Notes: generated by a model not told the origin, from the sequence alone. 64,000 nt of DNA from Dolomedes plantarius (GCA_907164885.2 OU015492.1:42755893-42819892), one strand, 5' to 3'; positions 34,742 to 45,689 are shown, numbered from the stretch's first letter. Translations and numbers: made by a program.

Positions 34742-36100
34742 GATTTTTTAAAAATTAAAATGCTTCATTCAGTTCCTGTTATTTTACTTGTTATTGCTTC
34801 ATTTATTGATGGGAACCAGATGTATTTCCCCCCCATCAATAATACTATCAGTTTAGTTTTCTTTCTGCAATTTTAAAACTATAGCGATCACCACTTTAAA
34901 GTTTTCAGACTTTTTAAGAATCATAATCATCGTAATGATGATATATATCCGTCTGGTTGTTTTGCCAGAGACGTGCTTTTGCGACGCCAAAGAAAACCAG
35001 ACATTTAATATATTACTATGTACTTTATAAAAATAAAATCCCTTCCATTTACACCTCTTACAATAAATTCATATCTTAATAGCAAATTGATTACTCGAGA
35101 TAAGAGAAATTTATGGAAATATTGAAAGCATACTACATAAGACATTTAAAACTTTATTTATCTTAATATTGATGGGATTCCGAGCAGACAAAATGGTCTG
35201 TAATGTTATAACGCATTCTAAGGTTTTTTTCTATATACTGAAATTATCCAGAAATGGCTAAAGTGATCTTGTGTTAAATGTCTGTCAAATTATACATTTC
35301 AACTTTATTCATATTAATAGCTGAGGAATTGCAAAAAAACCCAGGAATAAAGTAGATCTGTGTCTCTTACTGTTGAATGCCTTTAAAATGAATTCTAGAA
35401 CACTCGCGGCTTCGTATCTTAATCCTTTTTCTGTAGACTAAGTCTTTTGAATGTATCTCACTCTCCGATTTCGAACCGACTTGAAGATTTCTCATCCAAA
35501 CTTGCAAGATTAAATTTTGTCACCGTGAAAAAAAACTGATATTTACACACAGCAGAACAAAAGAACCACCGAATTCTATCTAACAGGAATCTCAAGAACT
35601 TAATATAGTCTCACTTATGGCTTATCACTGCCGTCGTTTGTGGTGGAAGACACTATCTCGGAAAACACTGAAGTTAGCTCCACCCGTGCAAACATTTATT
35701 TCCGTTTTCCTGAAGTTGACAGTAAAGGGGGTTTAACTGCCTCAGACTGTTATATAAATATGAAAAAGATTATAACCTTTCCTCAAACGTAGGGGATGAG
35801 TAAAAAGAGCCATTTCTTCATGGACAGCCTAATGCAATTTAGTCTTGGAAGACAAGCTGTAGTCAGAAAAATGGAAGACGGCCAAACAGGCTACCCTAGA
35901 GGTGGTGGTCAAAGTATATACGCTTTCCTGAAGTGTTAAGGAGACTACCAGGGAAGATAGCTACACCAATGCAGATGTCTTTTCAGCTAATCCTGCCCGT
36001 CTAAAACTGTAAAATATGCCGCCAATATTTTACGCATACTTCCTCAGAACAGATCCGGTCAATAACTGATTCCAGCATTTTCCCATGGCCCATTATTTGT
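34742..36100. other. No gene recognised
   Basis: AT-rich sequence with a GC-richer patch at about 35630-36000, without a domain or repeat that I can name. Confidence 0.5.
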
Positions 36101-36470
36101 ACTTTTTTGTGGAGAAATTTTGTGGGGAATCTCTATCCTGGCACATGCTTAGTGCCAAAGGGTGGTAAAGTCAGGTTGCCACAACTAGGAACCCCATATA
36201 GTAAGAAAGTCAACTTTTTTGCATCGGGGGATGTTTACGTCGTAAAGAATATCTTGCAAAGAAAGACATATGTAAATCCGAGTTTCTGAAATCGCAAGAA
36301 TTGTGTTCTTGGGAATGCATAGGCCTCGATAAAATTCCCCGTCATGCCAACCTGTTAGTAAAAGTTGTTGTTGTTGTTGTTTCTAATGCCCCATGGCCGG
36401 AAGTACTGTTATCTTTGCAAGGGGTTTATGTTGCATTAAATATCAGACATCTCGAGGAAAAAAATTTTAA
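36101..36470 (+). repeat. SINE-like repeats joined at a (GTT)n run
   Basis: GC-richer sequence ends in (GTT)5 at about 36366-36380. GTTTCTAATGCCCCATGG follows, the same TTTCTAATG join seen beside the family B copies. Two short open frames here (36107-36289, 36301-36504) have no recognised motif. Confidence 0.35.
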
Positions 36471-36823
36471 ACTCTTTGTTAAGAATCAAGACAGTATGAC
36501 TTGAAGCTGTCACATTGTAATTATCATATATAGTTTAAAACATTCGTTAAATGTAGTCCCTAAAATAGAAATCCAAAATTATGATAATTGAGTCAAATAT
36601 TTTAGAGTTTCTACTTTCCTGAAACACGTACAAACTTTCTTCACTTCGAACACAATTTACAAGGAATATAAAGATACCGTCTTCGTATTTCAAACAATTT
36701 CAAAAGGTTTTTTATAAGTTTCATGCATTATTAAGAAGCAAAATAGGCTAAAAAATAAAGTGAAGCTAACTGATGTATTGATTTTTAATATACAGGTAGA
36801 TTTTCATTCAAGATGGATTAAAT

Positions 36824-37168
36824 AAGTTGTTGTTGTTGTAGGTGTTTCTAATGTTTCCTGGACGGAATATGTTCTAGCCCAGGTCCATATAGGCTACCGG
36901 GCTGAAAGGTGAGGCTCCAGTTTATAATGGCAACGCATGCGTCGGAGTCTTATTTCCCTATGTACCACCTCAATTTTGAGCGAGTATCCCCACGGGCGAC
37001 ATCTGGGGGTATCGTACCCTCTCCCACTCTCTCTGACCTCATAGAGGAATTTTCCGATGTACGGATTTAACATGCCCATATCCGGCGGTATTTAATTGCG
37101 CTTGTCGTGATTCGATCTGAACTCCATCAGTACCGAAAGTCGATGCGCTACCACTAGACTACCTCTGT
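36824..37168 (-). mobile_element. Complete tRNA-derived SINE, family B
   Basis: On the minus strand, GGTAGTCTAGTGGTAGCGC (A box, 37145-37163) is followed at tRNA spacing by GTTCAGATCGAATCAC (B-box region, 37107-37122). The body ends in an ACAACAACAAC tail. The 10-bp TGGATTAAAT at 36814-36823 and 37169-37178 is an exact target duplication, which fixes both ends. The partial copies at 33.0 and 52.9 kb share the body. Confidence 0.85.
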
Positions 37169-37340
37169 TGGATTAAATGAGTTTATAAAGCATAAAATCA
37201 CGATAAAAATATTTTTAATGTCATCAGAAATCATATATTTAACACTAAATATTTCTTTTAGAATTCTCAATTCCTGTTACTTAAAAAAAAATAACTAAAG
37301 ATGACTGATATTTTTTTCCCTTGATCCATACTTTGGATTT

Positions 37341-37372
37341 CTTAACGTAAGATTACGTTCCTCCATGACAGT
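37341..37372 (+). repeat. Hairpin-ended repeat, left piece of an interrupted copy
   Basis: CTTAACGTAAGATTACGTTC matches the left ends at 34313 and (inverted) 29098. The copy is cut at ACAGT by the BEL/Pao element and resumes at 43162. Confidence 0.65.
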
Positions 37373-37578
37373 TGTTATATGTCGGAAATATTTCTTTAGA
37401 GCAACGAGTAAAAACGACTTGATTTCCTTTAAAACACTTTAATGGACGAACGCACACAACACCACACAGCAACTGACATTCTGAAGAGCTAACTAACTAA
37501 CTAAAAGTTACAGTTACATTATATGCTTCCGGCGCGCGTTAGAAGCGCCGTCTAGTGAGGAGGTAGGATGACGCAACA
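37373..37578 (-). repeat. 3' LTR of the intact BEL/Pao element
   Basis: 206 bp; TGTTATATG to GACGCAACA on the plus strand, so TG...CA on both strands. It matches 42951-43156 at every base that I compared. Confidence 0.95.
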
Positions 37579-37590
37579 TCCTCCACCCGC
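37579..37590 (-). other. Polypurine tract
   Basis: On the coding strand GCGGGTGGAGGA ends exactly at the 3' LTR, where plus-strand DNA synthesis is primed. Confidence 0.75.
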
Positions 37591-37674
37591 AAAGTGTAAC
37601 TTTAACATAACACATGTTTTGAAAGGCATACATAATCAAGAAGCAGGAAAAGAAAATTGTTCAAAATGAAAATT

Positions 37675-40600
37675 TTAAGTTTTAGGTTGCACAACAACTC
37701 TTCCACTTCTGGTTGTTATTGGAGCATTTCTCATAATTTCAGCAATTTTACCGGAAGTCTCTAATCGGTACAACCGTTTAAATGGTCGTATCATTTCACC
37801 ACTTAGCGTTTTGACCCTCGCAACACGGGAAACACCATCACGTCCCTTGAAAATTTCAACAATTTTAGCCAAAGGCCAATCAACGCGTTTTTTATTATCT
37901 GAACCAATTAAAACTATATCGCCAACAACAAGCGGAGTTTGAACAAGATTGCCTGACTGTTTGAGAACGGAGATATATTCCTTATAAAACCGCGCTTTGA
38001 GCTTATGCTTTATTGCATGAAGGTGTTTCGCCCTCCTTCGAAGGTTTTGTAGGTCGTTTTGATCTAAATCTTCGACACACACTTCAATCTGATCTTGTAA
38101 AAATAATGATGGTGTGAGAGGCACTAGATCAGATGGTTCCTCGGAGAGGTAAGTAAGTGGTCTGCTGTTCAGCAAAGCCTCACATTCACACACAACGGTG
38201 TGAAGTTCATCGTAATTAAGGCACGCTTTTCCCAAATTACGTCTCAGCAATTCTTTGAGCATTCTGACTACCCTTTCCCACCAACCACCCCACCAGGCGG
38301 CGGAGGGTGGGTTAAAGTGCCAGGTAATTCGTTTTAAATCAGAATGTGCAACAATAGCGCTCCAATCGACGTTCCGGAGCTCGTTGTTTGAGCCGATGAA
38401 GTTCGTTCCATTATCCGAGTAAATTGTTTTCACTCGGCCACGACGAGAGATAAAACGCCTCAAAGCGAGCAGAAAACTTTGCGTTGAGACATCCGTAACA
38501 AGTTCGAAATGAACTGCTCGGTAAACCGCGCAAGTGAAAATTGCGATCCACACCTTTCGACGATCTCTAAGGACTAGTGGACCGGCTAGGTCCACACCAG
38601 TTGTTTCGAAAACCGCAGACATTCGGACGCGATCTTCGGGTAGGGGAGCGCACATTGTCGTAGAAGACCTGGTTTTGAACTTTTGGCAAACAACACACTT
38701 GGACACAATAGACCTCACGGTCTTCCTTGATCGCAAAATCCAATACTTTTCACGTAGGATCATCACAAGCGTTTGCACACCCGCATGGCTGTGAATTCGA
38801 TGTCGTTCCTCGACGAGACGAAAAACAAGTTCATGCTTATCAGGCAGCAAGATTGGTCGCCTGAAAAAGTCGTCATCATCGGAAGAGATCAGCTTTGTCA
38901 CAACACGTAGGAGGCCATCAGAATCGGTGTACACAACAAAATTTGGAGGTATGAGGCGACGGTTCTTACCAAATGTGTCTCTTTGGATGTAAAGAAGAAT
39001 TTCCAGCTCGGATTTCCTCAACTCCTCTGCGCTTAGGTTACCTTTTAGTAGTGCATCTTTTTTTTCACTTGCTAATGATTTAGCATTGAAGATGAAACGT
39101 TTCACAAGGGCTAAAATTCGAACGATTGAAGAAAACCTTGACACTCGCCTGAACCACTCGAAGAAATCAGGCTCGGCAGTACCCAACGAGAGACCTGTCA
39201 CAACTGTTGGCCTTCTCTCCTTGTCAGCCAGCTCCACAGCATCTGAGAAATCCGATCTCTTGGTGTCCGGCCAGGAATCGCGGCTTTCCAACCACGAAGG
39301 GCCCTCCCACCAGCGAAAACTGAAGAGAGTTTGTGCGCTGCACCCCCGTGAAGCGATGTCCGCTGCGTTCATCTGAGATGGAACATAAAACCAATTTTTT
39401 TCCGGAGAGTTCGATCGAATCTCTTTTATGCGATTGTGAATAAAAGTTTTCCAAGGTCCATTATTTTGGATCCAACAAAGGACGACTTTTGAGTCCGTCC
39501 AGTAAAAGGTCTGCACGTTGGGAATGTTCAATGAAGTTTTTACGTTCAGGACCAGACGAGTCCCGATTACAGCAGCCATTAGTTCCAATTTAGGAATGGT
39601 CATTTCAGTTTTGACTTTGGTGATGGGATCCTTCCTAAGAGGAGCGACGCGTGATTTTGCCTGAACCAACCTAATTTGAACATTATTTTTGCATTCGATT
39701 CGCAAAAACACACACGCAGCAAAAGCTTTCCCACTTGCATCGCTAAACATATGAATAGTGGTGGTTGTTTCATCGATTAACCCCCCAAAGTAACGCGGGA
39801 TTTGAATTAAATTCAAAAACTCCAAACTTGCGAGCCAATTTTTGAATTCCTCTACAATTTCCGAGGGCAATCTCTGATCCCAAGATAATTTTTCATTTTT
39901 CCAAGCCTTTTGCATCAATAGTTTAGGAATGAGCGTCACGGGGGCGGTAAAACCAATCGGGTCAAAGATTTTTTGTGCGAGCGACAAAAGTTGTCGTTTT
40001 GAACACGTATCGCAAATTTCAGTCGAAACACCTCCAAGATCGCACGCGATTACGTCAGAATTTGGATTCCATAAAAGGCCAAGAACAGAACAACTGGGTT
40101 TACCAAGGTCTTGTCGTTCTGAAGAATTCACCCAACCCGTGAGCTCAAAACTTGCTTTTGACATGATGTGACAAGCTGTCGTTTGGAAATGTTGTAATTC
40201 CGCCTCATTTTCGACACTTGTCACAACATTGTCGACATAGAACGAGTCTCGCAGTTTCACTACGACATCATTCTCACCTTCCTTTTCTCTTTCAAGATGA
40301 TGATAAATTGTTGCCATAAGCAAAAAAGGTGACGAAGACAAACCGAATACAACTCGGCAATGCCTCAATATTTTAATTTCGCGCTTTTCGTAATCCCTCC
40401 ACCACAGAAATCGAAGACAGTCTCTATCAGTAGGGGACACGCTTATCTGAAGAAAAGCCTTTGCTATATCAGAAACTACTCCAAATCGACTTTTGCGGAA
40501 TCTATTGAGAACAGAAGGGATCATTTCAATATAATTTGGACCTGTAGTTAAACATTGGTTTAAGGAAACTGAATTTTCATCTTTTGAAGAGGCATCAAAT

Positions 40601-42915
40601 ACTGGTCGTATCTTAGTTGTTAGGCTAGATTCTTTAAACACAGCTCTATGAGGTAAATACCTGCATTTTAGCTCAGAAATATCTTTCCCGTCATTTTTGT
40701 CAGGGACCTCTTCTATAATTCCCAACTGTTCCCACTGCTTCAAAATTTTGTCATAAGATTCAAACTTACCTGAAAAAACAAGTTTAGAGGTCATGGTATG
40801 GAGACGTTTTTCTGATTGAAAACGTAAATCAAGCAACTCCGGGTGTCCTTCGACCCACGGTAAATTGACCTCGTATCGACCACCGCGATATTTAACAGTT
40901 TTTTCAAAAAAAGACACAGTTTCTGCGTCGATTTCGGTTTTGGTTTTATTCTCTACGGGGTCTCGAATTCCGAGAACATCGAGTGACCAAAGGTCGCAAA
41001 TCTGGCTAGAAGCGTGTAGCGAAATGATGGGCATGGCATGATTAGAACTGGTTTTGTCGAATAAGGATTTACCCATTACAACCCACCCCAAGTAAGTTTG
41101 GACAGCAGTTAAGCCATTGGGTTGTTGGCTGATGGCACCAGTTAACATTTTCCCTAAGTAGTCAGCACCCAAAATAACTGATATGTCTAAATTATCGCTT
41201 TCACTGTCGGACAAATAAATCCCATGTTCTTTGAAGTACTCTGCATCGGCTTTACTAATTTTAGGTATTTGACCACAAATGGTGTCTTTATCTAACAATA
41301 AAACCTCACATGAAAAATTCCCTCGTATTTCCTGCAACTCACATTTCAAAGCGGAATGTTTGACTCTTTCCGTTTCAATGCCGCCAAATAAACTATGTTT
41401 TAGAAATTCAGAATGATCAGTTTTTAAATTTAAAAAATCTACGAGATCTCGAGAAACATACGAGCGTTGGCTCGCAGAATCGCATAAGCACCGCACGACC
41501 CTTGTTTTGGAAGGACCCGAAACCCTTATTTTAAGTGTTTGTAAAAAAACATCGGTAGAACCTGACGAGCTATTGCTCGCAACACTTCCTGTTTTGCCCA
41601 CCGGGGAAGAATCATTTTCATTATCTTGTTTTAAACTAGGACATAAAATCGGAAAATGTCTCCTGGAGCAAATTACACAACGCACACTCATATGACATTT
41701 ATCGGCTCGACAATTAATTCTAAGACACGCGAAGCATCCTTTCATTTTTATCACTTGATCCTTTCTTTCCTGATAAGTCATTTTTTGAGCCACAAAACAA
41801 TCGCTACTTCTATGCGAATTCTTTTTAGAACAAAACAAACAAAACTCACTAAAAGCGCGTTTTTCATTTTTATTATGGTGACTTACTAGAGTTGCAGCTG
41901 TCGCGACAGGTAAAAATTTATCACTATCTACTCTCCCACTTCCAGTCTTCTTATTTTTACCCCCTTCAGAGCAGAAATTTTTCGCAACTCGTAATCGTTC
42001 AGCGCTTAAAACCTCTGTTTTCAAAAACCGAATCAAAAGTTCCAGGTCATTCGTTTTTGAATCACTGGAACGAGAAATGGAATTTCTCTCTCTCTCCCAA
42101 GCAATTAAAATATTTTCAGGAATGGAAGCTTCAACAAGTGGGTAAAGCATGCATGCGTATTTTTCTTTAGTTACACCTAAATTTTCTAAGCAACGTAATC
42201 GCGCATCTAATTGATCAACTAAATCAGTAAAAGACAAATTATGTGTAGGGTTTAAAACTAAATTTAAGAGTTCACGAACATATAGTTCAATAAGAACTCT
42301 GTCATCTGCGAAACGCGCTTTTAAATTTGTGATGACAGTTTTGTAATCACTTTTAGACACTTGATAGGTTTGAACAAAATCAAAAGCCCTACCTGTGGTA
42401 GTTTGCATTAAATAAGCGAGTTTCACGTCGTCCTCGATTTTCGGATCTCCATCAATTTTCTGGAACATTGACCAAAACGAAAACCAATTTTTAGGACTAC
42501 CATCAAATTCTGTGAGCATCAACTTTGGTAAATTCAAATTTAAAAATTCAGACGACCTGGAAGCAACGTTCATCAGTGGCACGGTGTTGTCGGAAGGCTT
42601 TAAAAAATCTAAATACCGTGTTTTGGCACACGTAAAATTGTCTCGATACGTTTCTGCTCTCTCGAATTCCTGTTCTAAAACTGAATCGAGCTTTGCCACC
42701 TCACCCTCCTCCATAGTACTTTCGCTTTGCGACAAATGTGACTGGACAATCTCCTCATCCTTGGATAGCAACCGTAGCATTTTCTCCTCAAGCTTAGCAA
42801 ATGCCTGAGTAGCAGAAGCAACATTCTGTGCAGTTATGCACGCATCTAATTCGGTAATTGTCTTCGTGACAGTAGACCGAAGAACTTTTCGTTCTAGAAT
42901 TAAAATGTTCGCCAT
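37675..42915 (-). CDS. BEL/Pao gag-pol polyprotein, 1,746 residues, uninterrupted
   Basis: One frame encodes all functions for copying and inserting the element. Order by residue: a helical gag N-terminus (1-110), a DUF1759-like gag domain (about 130-290) and zinc-binding motifs (C359-C362-H368-C373, a cysteine cluster at 394-407, and C413-C416-H420-C425). The aspartic protease follows (CDSASQ, D479, with ILGAD at 581-585). Reverse transcriptase covers about 700-930 (D816 in SDIAKAF; YVDN at 893-896, where Asn replaces the usual second Asp). Then come the A17-like connection and RNase H (D1059, E1111, D1141, D1186). Integrase has an HHCC zinc site (H1372/H1377, C1407, C1410) and DDE residues D1442, D1501 and E1547. 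A DUF5641-like C-terminus covers about 1630-1720. The ATG at 42915 lies 35 bp past the LTR, next to the primer site. The protein is cytoplasmic and particle-forming, with a nuclear integration step. No frameshift separates gag from pol. Confidence 0.95.
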   Translation of the reverse strand: MANILILERKVLRSTVTKTITELDACITAQNVASATQAFAKLEEKMLRLLSKDEEIVQSHLSQSESTMEEGEVAKLDSVLEQEFERAETYRDNFTCAKTRYLDFLKPSDNTVPLMNVASRSSEFLNLNLPKLMLTEFDGSPKNWFSFWSMFQKIDGDPKIEDDVKLAYLMQTTTGRAFDFVQTYQVSKSDYKTVITNLKARFADDRVLIELYVRELLNLVLNPTHNLSFTDLVDQLDARLRCLENLGVTKEKYACMLYPLVEASIPENILIAWERERNSISRSSDSKTNDLELLIRFLKTEVLSAERLRVAKNFCSEGGKNKKTGSGRVDSDKFLPVATAATLVSHHNKNEKRAFSEFCLFCSKKNSHRSSDCFVAQKMTYQERKDQVIKMKGCFACLRINCRADKCHMSVRCVICSRRHFPILCPSLKQDNENDSSPVGKTGSVASNSSSGSTDVFLQTLKIRVSGPSKTRVVRCLCDSASQRSYVSRDLVDFLNLKTDHSEFLKHSLFGGIETERVKHSALKCELQEIRGNFSCEVLLLDKDTICGQIPKISKADAEYFKEHGIYLSDSESDNLDISVILGADYLGKMLTGAISQQPNGLTAVQTYLGWVVMGKSLFDKTSSNHAMPIISLHASSQICDLWSLDVLGIRDPVENKTKTEIDAETVSFFEKTVKYRGGRYEVNLPWVEGHPELLDLRFQSEKRLHTMTSKLVFSGKFESYDKILKQWEQLGIIEEVPDKNDGKDISELKCRYLPHRAVFKESSLTTKIRPVFDASSKDENSVSLNQCLTTGPNYIEMIPSVLNRFRKSRFGVVSDIAKAFLQISVSPTDRDCLRFLWWRDYEKREIKILRHCRVVFGLSSSPFLLMATIYHHLEREKEGENDVVVKLRDSFYVDNVVTSVENEAELQHFQTTACHIMSKASFELTGWVNSSERQDLGKPSCSVLGLLWNPNSDVIACDLGGVSTEICDTCSKRQLLSLAQKIFDPIGFTAPVTLIPKLLMQKAWKNEKLSWDQRLPSEIVEEFKNWLASLEFLNLIQIPRYFGGLIDETTTTIHMFSDASGKAFAACVFLRIECKNNVQIRLVQAKSRVAPLRKDPITKVKTEMTIPKLELMAAVIGTRLVLNVKTSLNIPNVQTFYWTDSKVVLCWIQNNGPWKTFIHNRIKEIRSNSPEKNWFYVPSQMNAADIASRGCSAQTLFSFRWWEGPSWLESRDSWPDTKRSDFSDAVELADKERRPTVVTGLSLGTAEPDFFEWFRRVSRFSSIVRILALVKRFIFNAKSLASEKKDALLKGNLSAEELRKSELEILLYIQRDTFGKNRRLIPPNFVVYTDSDGLLRVVTKLISSDDDDFFRRPILLPDKHELVFRLVEERHRIHSHAGVQTLVMILREKYWILRSRKTVRSIVSKCVVCQKFKTRSSTTMCAPLPEDRVRMSAVFETTGVDLAGPLVLRDRRKVWIAIFTCAVYRAVHFELVTDVSTQSFLLALRRFISRRGRVKTIYSDNGTNFIGSNNELRNVDWSAIVAHSDLKRITWHFNPPSAAWWGGWWERVVRMLKELLRRNLGKACLNYDELHTVVCECEALLNSRPLTYLSEEPSDLVPLTPSLFLQDQIEVCVEDLDQNDLQNLRRRAKHLHAIKHKLKARFYKEYISVLKQSGNLVQTPLVVGDIVLIGSDNKKRVDWPLAKIVEIFKGRDGVSRVARVKTLSGEMIRPFKRLYRLETSGKIAEIMRNAPITTRSGRVVVQPKT

Positions 42916-42935
42916 TTCAAATTGGGTTGAATTTC

Positions 42936-42949
42936 ACGTTGGGCGCCAG
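42936..42949 (-). other. Primer-binding site candidate
   Basis: TGGCGCCCAACGTG on the coding strand starts two bases after the 5' LTR. It resembles primer-binding sites of many LTR elements. The tRNA was not identified. Confidence 0.6.
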
Positions 42950-42950
42950 A

Positions 42951-43156
42951 TGTTATATGTCGGAAATATTTCTTTAGAGCAACGAGTAAAAACGACTTGA
43001 TTTCCTTTAAAACACTTTAATGGACGAACGCACACAACACCACACAGCAACTGACATTCTGAAGAGCTAACTAACTAACTAAAAGTTACAGTTACATTAT
43101 ATGCTTCCGGCGCGCGTTAGAAGCGCCGTCTAGTGAGGAGGTAGGATGACGCAACA
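42951..43156 (-). repeat. 5' LTR of the intact BEL/Pao element, with promoter signals
   Basis: 206 bp. On the coding strand an AT-rich CATATAATG box (about 43096-43104) lies some 80 bp before an ATTAAA signal (43016-43021), a plausible TATA/poly(A) pair for transcript start and end. TTAG is repeated four times between them. The signals are weak matches. Confidence 0.9.
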
Positions 43157-43161
43157 ACAGT

Positions 43162-43432
43162 CCTTCGTTAAGGAAAATTCAGACGCTAAAACCGTCCGTC
43201 CATCCGTCCTCGAGAGTTATAATTTTGGCAGCGCTCCAAAACCCAGTCTATCGCTTGGACAAGTTAAACAGAAAAGTACCAAGATGCGTCAAAATTTTGA
43301 CATGCATATATGTATAAATATATATGTATATATACTTACGTACATATATATAGATACATATATGCATACAAAAGAGTTAACCAACGATAAGTAACCTCAC
43401 GTTAATAACCCGCGGAATTTTAGTTAGAAGAG
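43162..43432 (+). repeat. Hairpin-ended repeat, right piece of an interrupted copy
   Basis: It continues 37341-37372 after the BEL/Pao insertion: GAGTTATAATTTTGG, AAAACCCAGTCTATCGCTTG and AAGATGCGTCAAAA match the 28.87-kb copy, and the end is GTTAGAAGAGACTACCTG. A TA-rich partly palindromic stretch (43301-43368) is extra to this copy. Confidence 0.7.
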
Positions 43433-44365
43433 ACTACCTGAATTTTGTTTTATATTTTTATAGTCCATATAATTCATCAACTCTTAGAATGAAAAATTAT
43501 ATAATATATCTTTCATGCGGTACTCTTGAACAAAATATAGGCCAGATACCAATATTGAGACTTAAATTTAGATAAAATTCAATTTAATTGGATTTTTCTA
43601 ATGTTAATAATTTCCAAACTTTCCAAACTGTATGCTAATTTGCAAGTAAATCATTTCTCTCGTAAACTCTGCCCGCATATAATAATGTACAGAAATTTAA
43701 AGTTGAGAATGATTTTAAAAGTGCAAAAATCTTAGGGGATTTCAAAACTGGGTAATTTCAGCTAATATCCAATTAAAGAATAGCATGCATCATTATATTC
43801 TCTTAACTATAAAATTTTCAGCATCAATTAACCGCCACGACTTAATGTCAAAAATATTAGCTTACAAATATTTATTTAATCTCTGGAACACGTTCATGCT
43901 CGACGACCTTGAGTATGAAATTCTAAACAGTAGGAAAACTTGGATGTAAGCCAGGAATCCTTTTCCTTAACCTGTACCTTACGGGACGGTATTAATCTAG
44001 GTCACAGAAAATTTATGAGCATTTTTGCAGTACGGGCAGTATGTTTAATCAAATATAATACGCTAATGTTTTATTATTTCATTAATTCTGTGATGAACAC
44101 GCAAAATATTTTTTAATTCCTTATTTTTAATGGGATAAATACTACACTCATGGAAAATTCAGAAATATAAATAAATCGTACAAGTTTTTCAAGAAAATAT
44201 TCTTATCACATACATGCTACTGGTGCTAGAAGTTGGTGCTTTGGTTTCCTTTTTATTGATTCGAAACCTTTCAAGATAAACTGAAATACACCAATATTTA
44301 TCTTCTTTGAAATTCTAAGAAATATAATTGATTCATTTACATTAAAAATCATGCATAAAAGTTCT
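43433..44365. other. No gene recognised
   Basis: AT-rich unique-looking sequence. Confidence 0.55.
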
Positions 44366-44369
44366 TTAA

Positions 44370-44789
44370 GATTGCTGTGTACTAACCCACCTCAATGGTT
44401 CTCTCACCTCAATGTTAACCTATGGAGCAAATGTGTCTACAATTTACAGATACATAAATACTGATAATCCAATAAAAAAGGTATTTTCAGATAGCCTGAA
44501 CTTCCTGCACCTTGCAACAGGATTCATTTTATAAATTTCGTCCTCCAAAGGAATTTATGCGCGTCTAAAGAACACTGTACTGGATTCCCCCCCCCCATGT
44601 AATTTAAATAGTGAAATATTATCTGCATTTTTAAAAAAAATTAAAACTCCCCAAAGTGTAAAATTTTTTCTCTAGTACGGAGGACAATTAAAAAAAATCT
44701 TTCAGTCCATGTTAGCAGTCCTTGGATAAGTTTCTCCATAGGTAAACATTGAGGTGGGGGATTTCCAATATGGTTAGTACACAGCAGCA
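44370..44789. mobile_element. TTAA-flanked inverted-repeat element (MITE)
   Basis: TTAA at 44366-44369 and 44790-44793 flanks ends that read GCTGTGTACTAACC and its complement GGTTAGTACACAGC. The inverted similarity continues through CTCAATGTTAACCTATGGAG and its counterpart ATAGGTAAACATTGAGG near 44740. It is the same family as 28624-29590. The unit is 420 bp with no coding sequence. TTAA suggests piggyBac-type movement, though the ends lack the usual CCC. Confidence 0.7.
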
Positions 44790-44793
44790 TTAA

Positions 44794-45685
44794 GGATAAG
44801 CATGCTCCTCTCATAAAATTTCTTATGAATGCTTAGGATGTATAACAAGTGTAAATCCTCTGAAATTGTCCAGTAGATGTGTCATTATCTCCAATCAGTA
44901 CTTGGAGATTCACCACTGACTGGCGTTACAGCCAAACTTTATGAAGTAATCGATTTTTAGGAAGCAAATCAGGCAGGATTTCCATACATTTATTTACACG
45001 TGAAGTAAATAAAAGTTATCTTTAATCAGTAAAGTCTTAACGTTTGGCAGGTTAAGCACTTAAGTGTGACAGGTTACTGTAATTGTGCCTTGTAGTTCGA
45101 TTTTATTCCTGAGGTTTATCTCTCTTTTGTGTAGCTTTTAGCAGTTTTGTAGCTTTTCGGCAAAATAATGTATCATCGTAGCCCTTTGAATGGTCGCATA
45201 GTTCTCCCACCATTTGGATATTTTCTCAATTCAGTCCTAGCACTCGGTTTTACCCACTACTGGGAATGACTACGTCTACAAAAAGGAAAGAAAGACTCGC
45301 TAGAGAGAATTTTCGTTCTGCCTTACATAAAATATTTGGCCTTTCAACCTCAATTTTTAATAGAAACTTTAATATGTGCCTCAAACTGGATGTTTAACTT
45401 AATCTTCAACCAGCAGTACACGTAGTCCTTTTTTTACACGAACTTTATTTATATGAAAATTTTTACACGATTTATAAATAAGACTGTCGAAAAAAATATT
45501 CTAATCCTGTTTTTACATGATCGATTTTTCTTACAAGATAGAAAAAAGTCAATATTTTTCCTTTTTTTTTCATTCCGTACAATTTTTTTTCTTAACATCT
45601 GTACTGATAATTCTACTTTTAACGGATTCAAATTTACAACAGTGGAAACTTATTTCTTAACGAATAATCCCCCACACAACACACA
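44794..45685. other. No gene recognised
   Basis: AT-rich sequence. The overlapping T-rich open frames at 45453-45707 (plus) and 45449-45631 (minus) look like composition artefacts. Confidence 0.5.
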
Positions 45686-45689
45686 GATC

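Larger units (their letters stand above)
37373..43156 (-). mobile_element. Intact BEL/Pao LTR retrotransposon
   Basis: Two 206-bp LTRs (37373-37578 and 42951-43156) that look identical by eye flank a single gag-pol frame on the minus strand. ACAGT at 37368-37372 and 43157-43161 is an exact 5-bp target duplication. On the coding strand, TGGCGCCCAACGTG (about 42949-42936) follows the 5' LTR as a primer-binding site candidate, and the purine-rich GCGGGTGGAGGA precedes the 3' LTR. With no visible lesion in 5,784 bp and matching LTRs this is a very recent insertion. There is no envelope gene. Confidence 0.95.

Noticed and set aside
38534..42808. Several plus-strand open frames across the intact retrotransposon
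   Set aside because: They are antisense shadows of the gag-pol frame with no motifs of their own.
42915..43394. Envelope gene for the BEL/Pao element
   Set aside because: No frame between integrase and the 3' LTR or elsewhere shows a signal peptide or membrane anchor; the element is gag-pol only.
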